This document shows, piece after piece, positions 58,084 to 64,000 of a DNA stretch of 64,000 nt (its first letter is position 1; every line of letters begins with the position of its first letter). The notes beneath the pieces were generated by a model that saw only the letters and a program-made list of their open reading frames with translations, had not been told where the DNA came from and ran no database searches. A program made the position numbers and the translations under genes. Source of the DNA: Cryptomeria japonica (lineage: Eukaryota; Streptophyta; Pinopsida; Cupressales; Cupressaceae); the NCBI RefSeq assembly GCF_030272615.1, contig NC_081409.1, positions 647,372,468 through 647,436,467 of the forward strand, read 5' to 3'.

Positions 58084-58511
58084 TTTATTCTGAGTTTAAA
58101 ACTCCATGCACCCAGATTAAAAAATAGCACAATCTTTTTTTGGCCTTTATCGTTTCCTCTTTTTGCAAAATAGAGTTCTTATTGTGTTACAGCAGAAATC
58201 GGAGAATACTAGAATATGCCCATTAAATCTAATCACGGCCTCTTGGTGTGCTCTTGTTTTAGTAGCTTTTGTACACTTAACATGAAACACAACACTGCAA
58301 AATAGATTCTCGTACACTATACATAGATCATGTTCCATGTATTCTAAATTTAACAAGTGGGTTGTCTGCAACAACAAAAAGAGAAAATAGTATAGTTTTG
58401 CCTGCATGCACGAAATTTACAAACAACAAATATACACCATCCTTATGAAAGAAAATTAGAGTCTGTAATAAATGTAATAACAATATAAAGATAAGAAGTG
58501 TGAAATGATAA

Positions 58512-58539
58512 AGAAAGAAAGAAAGAAAGAAAGAAACAC
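58512..58539 (+). repeat. (GAAA)n microsatellite
   Basis: About six AAAG/GAAA units. On the minus strand it is a (TTTC)n run just past the stop of the inverted LINE fragment, the position of a LINE 3' tail. Confidence 0.95.
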
Positions 58540-58568
58540 ATTTTAACATTTACGAGGTCATGAATAGT

Positions 58569-58890
58569 CTATGGGATAACTTGTCCAATCTGAACCAACT
58601 TATGAGGATTAGATATTTGCCTATGCAAGTTGATGATGAGTACTCCCAGCTTCTCAATATGCTCCTCGCTAAATAAATTATATGATGTGCTATCAGTTAA
58701 GATATTGACAACCTTAGCTCTATTGTCTTTAAGTGCTTCACACTCAAAAATAAAATGTTTTTTAGTTTCCACCCTCCTGGTGTTGCAAAATGGGCAAACT
58801 CTTTCTTCCCAAGTCTCTTTTGGCCTTTTCCACCGCTCGGTCTCAAACTGAAGTTAGTGAGAGTTGGTTCTAAGTTGAGCATGAGGGTCT
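58569..58890 (-). pseudogene. Inverted LINE 3' fragment (zinc-finger end)
   Basis: From about 58885 down: QLRTNSH, FETERWKRPKETWEERV, the finger CPFCNTRRVETKKHFIFEC, then LKDNRAKVVNILTDS and VLIINLHRQISNPHKL, TAG. It matches the end of the plus-strand LINE (57380-57660: QLRTRSH, EEWEERACLFC, IKIHKRRSS), so it is a related, 5'-truncated LINE in opposite orientation. 5' truncation is typical for LINE insertions. Confidence 0.88.
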
Positions 58891-60582
58891 AATCTCTCTG
58901 AAGGATTTTTTCATTGATTGATCACAAGAAAATCATGATAGTTCTCTTTGAACTGCAAAAAAGAACTCAAAGCATCCTTATTTCTATATCTAGATTCTTA
59001 TTTCACTCAACAATGCACTATCAAACAGTAGAAAACAACACAAAACCTTGTAAGTTGTTGGATTCTTTTCTTCACGTGCAAAGTAGGACTAAGGAAGAGG
59101 GACCAGTAGTAGTGAGGGCTAACTTCGTCAGCCTGTAACCGTTACATGGAATATGGTAAGAGTTCCATTTTATTTTTAAAATGTAAAATGAACACTTGTC
59201 TGGCTTCAATTAAGGTTTGGAGGTGTGACTCATCATGAAAATCATCAATTTAACATGCTTAGTGCTCCTAAAAATAATTTTTTAAAGATTCAATTAAAAT
59301 TTAATATAAAAATGCCCAATAATTGAACAAAAAAATAACATTTGTTGTTAGTAAATTTCATATTTTTATTTAAAATATAACTTATATGCAATGTAGATGG
59401 ACCAAATATGTATTAGTAACCATGAATCTTTGTTATATCTAACTTGTAAATCGACCATTAATGGATCAATAGTTGAACACAAAAAACTATTTGTTGTTAT
59501 TAAAAAAATACATTTATATATAAAATATAACTTATATCCAACACAAATGGACCAATAATTAAACACTAAAACTTGTTGAAAATCTTTCCATTTCATACCT
59601 ATTCAAAATTAGCCTAAATAAATTTATCTATGACCTGATTTTACATCCCAACATGCGCATCAATCAAAGGTTTCTCTACTAGTTCAATCAGATTTCACAA
59701 CCAAAATTTAGGCCAAAGGCATATCTTATTTGAAATGGGCAAGCTATTATTTTAATCCAACGACATTTAATGTTGGAGAAGGGTAGCAAGACGATCAAAA
59801 CAATCCAATCTGCTCATAATTTCACCAGTTTTTGTTTGTCATTTTTCATATATCAATCCATTCACACTTTTTCATCTACCGGTTTCTTTTTGTCGTTTTT
59901 CGCAAATTGCCAGTTTATATCCATTCACGTTCTTTTTTACAATTTTTTTGGTCTTCGTTGCCAGAGATAGTGTGAAAGTAAAAAAATGCAAATGTCTTCA
60001 TGTCTATAATTTGACGTCTTACTGTTTGTTTGGTGTCTTCACAATGACGTTGTTTTGAACTGTCAGAACTGACTCTTACCCATTGATAGTGATTCCACAA
60101 GAAAAATGTTTTGATTTGACACACTATTAAACACAGAGCATGCATCCAAAAAGAAAACGTGCACTTACCATACATGTTTAGAAGCCTTTCATCCAAGAAG
60201 ACATCTTTGTTCACATCCCCCTGAAACAATTATTGAATGGAGCTGCTTACTTGGGAAAGGGCCTTCATTTTAGGAGAGAGTTGTCATAGAGAGGCATATG
60301 TATCACATTCAATTCAAATGTCCATCAAATTACAAAGACATAGAGTGATAAGAAATAGGATTTTACATTCATATAAAATCACTCTCTTATGTATACTATT
60401 TCTCTACATTGTTTGAATATAAAAAAAATGTCATAGTTGTGTTAATACATTAAGAAAATTTAGAATATATTTTTAGTTAAAGTATATAATAAATAAGCAT
60501 AGAAGTGCATATAAATTATCCATCATTACATGGATAACTAGTCATTTGCTTATAAGTTGACTATAAATATACAAGTATTAGT

Positions 60583-60585
<3 letters not shown>
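58891..60585. other. No gene recognised
   Basis: AT-rich. Around 59340-59600 the phrase AAATATAACTTATATGCAA / AACTTATATCCAA and -ATGGACCAA- recurs two to three times with about 120-130 base spacing, a decayed repeat. The short ORFs at 58914, 59366, 59770 and 59915 have no recognisable content. Confidence 0.5.

Positions 60586-60631
<46 letters not shown>
60586..60631 (+). repeat. (GA)n microsatellite
   Basis: About 23 uninterrupted GA units. Confidence 0.98.
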
Positions 60632-60635
<4 letters not shown>

Positions 60636-61180
60636 CACAAACCCTATTTATCCATAATTATTTAATTAAGAAAATAATGTTTATTTTTCACAAATGAAAT
60701 GAAATTGAAATGGAAATGGAAAATTTTAGAGGAATTAGATGATAATATGAAAGAAATTCAAATGCAAAGGAATGATTTATATTATGTTCTATAAGTGCAA
60801 TTGAATGATCGGTATTAGTTTTATTATTTGGGGTTGTCATTGCTAATGAGCAATTGAGTGCAAGTGAATGTAGGAATAGGTGAACACAGATGAAGGCGAG
60901 AACAGGGTTCAGGTAGAGTTGTCTTAACTCATGAACTTTGCTAGAATAAATGGACTCTCACACATCAGTTTAGAATACTTATGTGTGCATTTGATATATA
61001 ATTGGATTTTGTGATAGAATTAGACTTGAATTACATTAGTGATTGTGAAATATTATTCTTTATTGTTTAAAGAGATGTAACTTGTTAATGATTTAAAAAT
61101 GAATATTGACCCTATGTTTATATGTTCTTTTTATGTAGATATGTGTGAATGGGTGAAACAATTTATTAATTAGTTTACTA

Positions 61181-61181
<1 letters not shown>
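60632..61181. other. No gene recognised
   Basis: AT-rich, ATGAATT/GAATG words, no ORF. Confidence 0.5.

Positions 61182-61224
<43 letters not shown>
61182..61224 (+). repeat. (TA)n microsatellite
   Basis: About 21 uninterrupted TA units. Confidence 0.98.
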
Positions 61225-61227
<3 letters not shown>

Positions 61228-61870
61228 TTATATGTTTATGTATGTCTATGAGTTTGAATAATGATTCGATCATATATATGTATATATGTATGTAATTATG
61301 ATATATAAAAACATATTTGATTATTTATGAAATTTGATTATTTTTTCTTTGTGAAATTTCATTTGGTTATATAAAATAATAACTAATGATTTAATTAAAT
61401 GGCATATTAACCGAATGGTGGCCAATCTTAAGTATTATGTTATAGGCAAGGTGGTGGTTTATTAATGAAAATTAAATGTTAAATGAGGGAGGTTGATAGT
61501 AATATCGACCACTCCCCATATTTATAGGGAGGGGTCGGTATTACCACCGACCACTCCTCCTCCCTTTTTTACTTTTCTTATCAACCACATTGTAGATTTA
61601 GTTTCCTTTGACCACGTCGACCAAGCTATGGACAATGCAATACATGGTGAAAGTTGTGGGTTACCAGCCCACATAAACCCACTGATATTAATATCTTTGA
61701 ATGACATGTGCAATGTGGTGTCACATAAGAAGTTAATTTAGTAAACTTTGCATGTTATATGAAAGTCGTTACTAGTAAAGTCAACTTCGCATAAGACTTA
61801 AGTCCCACTATAACTTGGTACCGATTTGCAAGGAGTCTACAATAAATCTATCATGCATCACATAAACTTG
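61225..61870. other. No gene recognised; contains a small hairpin
   Basis: GGTCGGTATTACCACCGACC at 61534-61553 is an inverted repeat (7-bp stem, 6-base loop). Just before it, TCGACCACTCC and GGAGGGGTCGG pair loosely as well. Surroundings AT-rich; ORFs on both strands (61493, 61522) are short and unrecognised. Confidence 0.5.
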
Positions 61871-61874
61871 TAGT

Positions 61875-61965
61875 GTTTGAAATGAACATGAATTATGCAA
61901 GGAATGTTAACCACGATGAAGTGTTTGAGAGGAGCATGAATTTTGCAAAGAATACCATGATGTGT
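61875..61965 (+). repeat. 48-bp imperfect tandem repeat
   Basis: GTGTTTGAAATGAACATGAAT (about 61874) and GTGTTTGAGAGGAGCATGAAT (about 61921), with TTTTGCAAAGAAT / TATGCAAGGAAT after each; a third GTGTTTGAATAA follows at about 61962. Confidence 0.8.
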
Positions 61966-62158
61966 TTGAATAATTACGTGGATATTACCGTTGGAACCAG
62001 CCCTACGTGGCCAAATATTTGTTAGAAGTGTTGAGTGGTGGCATGGGAAACTATTGTTATAGAGTATGTAAGACACCAAACTAGCAGTGGTGTCAAGATA
62101 AATAAGTCACCACTAAGAGAGATGGGCCCGAAAATAGGAAAGGAGGTAGATGAAAACA

Positions 62159-62168
62159 CTATATATAG
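62159..62168 (+). promoter_or_regulatory. Promoter-like TATA site
   Basis: CTATATATAGACC fits a plant TATA box. An ACACACACATACATC stretch lies 35-45 bases downstream. The next 200 bases repeat AAAGCATTGGAGATTTAGGAG / AAAGCATTGGAATCTAGACG (about 62235 and 62372). No ORF follows, so it may be an LTR or an untranslated leader. Confidence 0.4.
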
Positions 62169-62229
62169 ACCATCGAATTGGAAGAGGACACACACATACA
62201 TCAAAGAATTAGAGAATGGAATGTAGAAG

Positions 62230-64000
62230 AGAAAAGCATTGGAGATTTAGGAGTATTACGACCAGTCGTAAAAGATTTGTGATGATCATCTCATATTTAG
62301 TGTTGAATTTCAAAGAATAAAGAGTAGTAAGTAAAGAGAGAGCTCATAAGATAGAATAGCGTAGAGGGGAAAAGCATTGGAATCTAGACGTATTGTAGAC
62401 AGTTTTGGGAGAAGTTATCAGTGGTCATAATAGACTTGGATCATATTTTAGAGGTAGGCTCTATTCTAGCAAGTTTTGTTGTAGAGATCTAAAAGATAAA
62501 AGGATGTTCTATTTTGTTCAAATTTATACAATAATTAAAAGAAGGAATTAGAATCATGATATTCAATTTCCTGATATAAAACCATTTTAAATTACTTTAA
62601 AATACATTCATGTAAATAAAGATAAAATAATGAATTTTTTCGTAAGGTTTGTTGATAAACATAGTGTAACTCATAGAAATTAGATCACAAAATCCTCTAG
62701 AAACAGTGCAAGGGAATAGAGAGAGTTTGTGCTTTATAAACTTTGAATTTGAACCACAAAGAAGATCGAATATTAGGATAATAAATTATTAGATATTGAA
62801 GCTTATTTTAATTTCGTGAAGAAAAGAGTTACACTCTCAAATTTGATCCGTGCATTAGAAGTTAAGATGATTATTGGGTATCTCATTTGAAAATCCATAT
62901 AGGTATGTGCATTATGAATTTTCATCATGTTAAATGTTGTTATGGAAAATTAGTAAAATTAGTTAGTTGAATTCATAAATCATGAAAAACCACATATTAG
63001 TATCAAACTAAATATGTTATTCTAGAAAAGAGGTAGACAAACCAAAACATATGGAATGATAGAGAATTTGGGTGATATAAACATGGAAATTCGAAACCAT
63101 AAGAAATAGAATGCAAGTTAATGATTACTCTATTTAAATGTTTTAATAATTGAATTAAAGAATGTGTGCTCATTTTTTATTCAATTTTTATGTAAAGATA
63201 CATACATTTGTTACACCTTCTTATATTTAATTCTTGTCTTTGATTTACTTGAAAGATAGAAGCAAAAGATTATTTTCTTTTCAGATTTATTTTTTGTCCA
63301 CAAGAGATTGTTTTCTTGACAGATATAATTATTTGCAAATGAAATATTGTTTTCTTCTATATCTATTTAACGAAAGATTGTCTTTTATGTATTAATTATG
63401 ATGAACATTAGGAAAGCTAGATATGTTTGTGTTGTAGGGAAAGTTACCTTCCAGGACGGGTGCCGAATGTGGGTTATAGAGAAAGAGTTTTCTTTTTCCA
63501 AACTACATTTTATTGCTATGCATGGCATTATACTTGGTCGAGTAACCAATTTACCATTGATATAGATGGATTTATTTATTTATCCACTCCACCACATCCT
63601 TGACTAATCTTGTTTGTTTCTTAATGGAATTAGAAAATTGAAAATGCATGTATCATTCTAGGCATGCACTAGATTCCATCTTATCTATCAAATTCTTTTT
63701 GCTAAGCAATTCATGCAGGGTCGGGTATTCTTGATTGACTTGGAATTTTGAGGAAGGGTAAGCTTCAAAGTTGGCTGGAAAAAGCATCTAAATCTTATTC
63801 TCGTCTTCATTCTAAAGATTGCATTGAAGATAGCTTGGATTGCAAATCAAAGGATGCATCTCATCCTTTGCTTTATAATATTTTGTTATCGAACTTAAGG
63901 CATTTTTAAAAGCCTAAGTATTGTATGATTGAGATACTACTTATATCAATTTATTGAATGAAGAATCTTTATCTTTTATAGAAATTTTGTGTTTATTATG
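62230..64000. other. No gene recognised
   Basis: AT-rich sequence with no ORF above 60 codons on either strand and no transposon motif. It may be decayed repeat or host intergenic DNA. Confidence 0.5.

Noticed and set aside
61493-61741. Host gene at the right end
   Set aside because: Only short ORFs on both strands, no recognisable domain, no splice-consistent chain of exons.

Overview
The window is plant nuclear DNA that consists almost entirely of retrotransposons nested inside one another. I recognise no host gene. AT-rich sequence, a roughly 20 kb Ty3-gypsy element of the Tat type, several Sirevirus-like Ty1-copia elements, large solo LTRs, a diverged LINE and slow, in-place decay suggest a large-genome seed plant. 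A gymnosperm such as a conifer is my best guess (inference only; no species marker is visible).

Layout. (1) 1-7416 is a patchwork: the 3' end of a copia element with its LTR (+), a gypsy gag-protease fragment (-), a truncated copia LTR (-), a tandem array of a miniature LTR element (TRIM, 5280-5866), and the gag start, primer site and LTR of copia Element 3 (-). (2) 7417-8638 and 45364-48.5 kb are the two halves of one Tat-type element (Tat-B, +), split by copia Element 1 (8639-45358, -, target-site duplication GTCCC). (3) Inside Element 1 lie a solo LTR (13849-15587, TSD ATTAG) and copia Element 2 (16435-44137, -, TSD TTCAT). (4) Inside the 5' LTR of Element 2 lies Tat-A (23064-43106, +, TSD ACTAA), and inside the 5' LTR of Tat-A lies a further solo LTR (24360-26058, TSD CCTGT). 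Every level is supported by matching 5-bp duplications, giving a relative insertion order. (5) 48.6-58.9 kb holds a broken UBN2-type gag, a tandem duplication, a LINE split by another solo LTR (53380-55280, TSD AAAAT), and an inverted 3' fragment of a related LINE. (6) 58.9-64 kb is AT-rich sequence with microsatellites, imperfect repeats and one promoter-like site, but no recognisable gene.

How the parts work together. Tat-A has one long gag-pol frame: capsid-type gag, zinc knuckle, aspartic protease, G-patch-like segment, reverse transcriptase, two RNase H domains and integrase. On the opposite strand near its 3' end it carries a plant-mobile-domain (PMD)-like gene. Elements 1 and 2 carry a coiled-coil protein with four zinc knuckles and an unrecognised accessory ORF, which in Element 1 sits where protease and integrase would be expected. 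Element 2 has no pol and no primer site, so it would need proteins from other elements. All coding regions contain stops or frameshifts; I see no intact element.

The most interesting points are the accessory ORF shared by two copia families, the antisense PMD gene whose leader resembles the sense leader of the same element, and the exact 214-bp TRIM tandem array.
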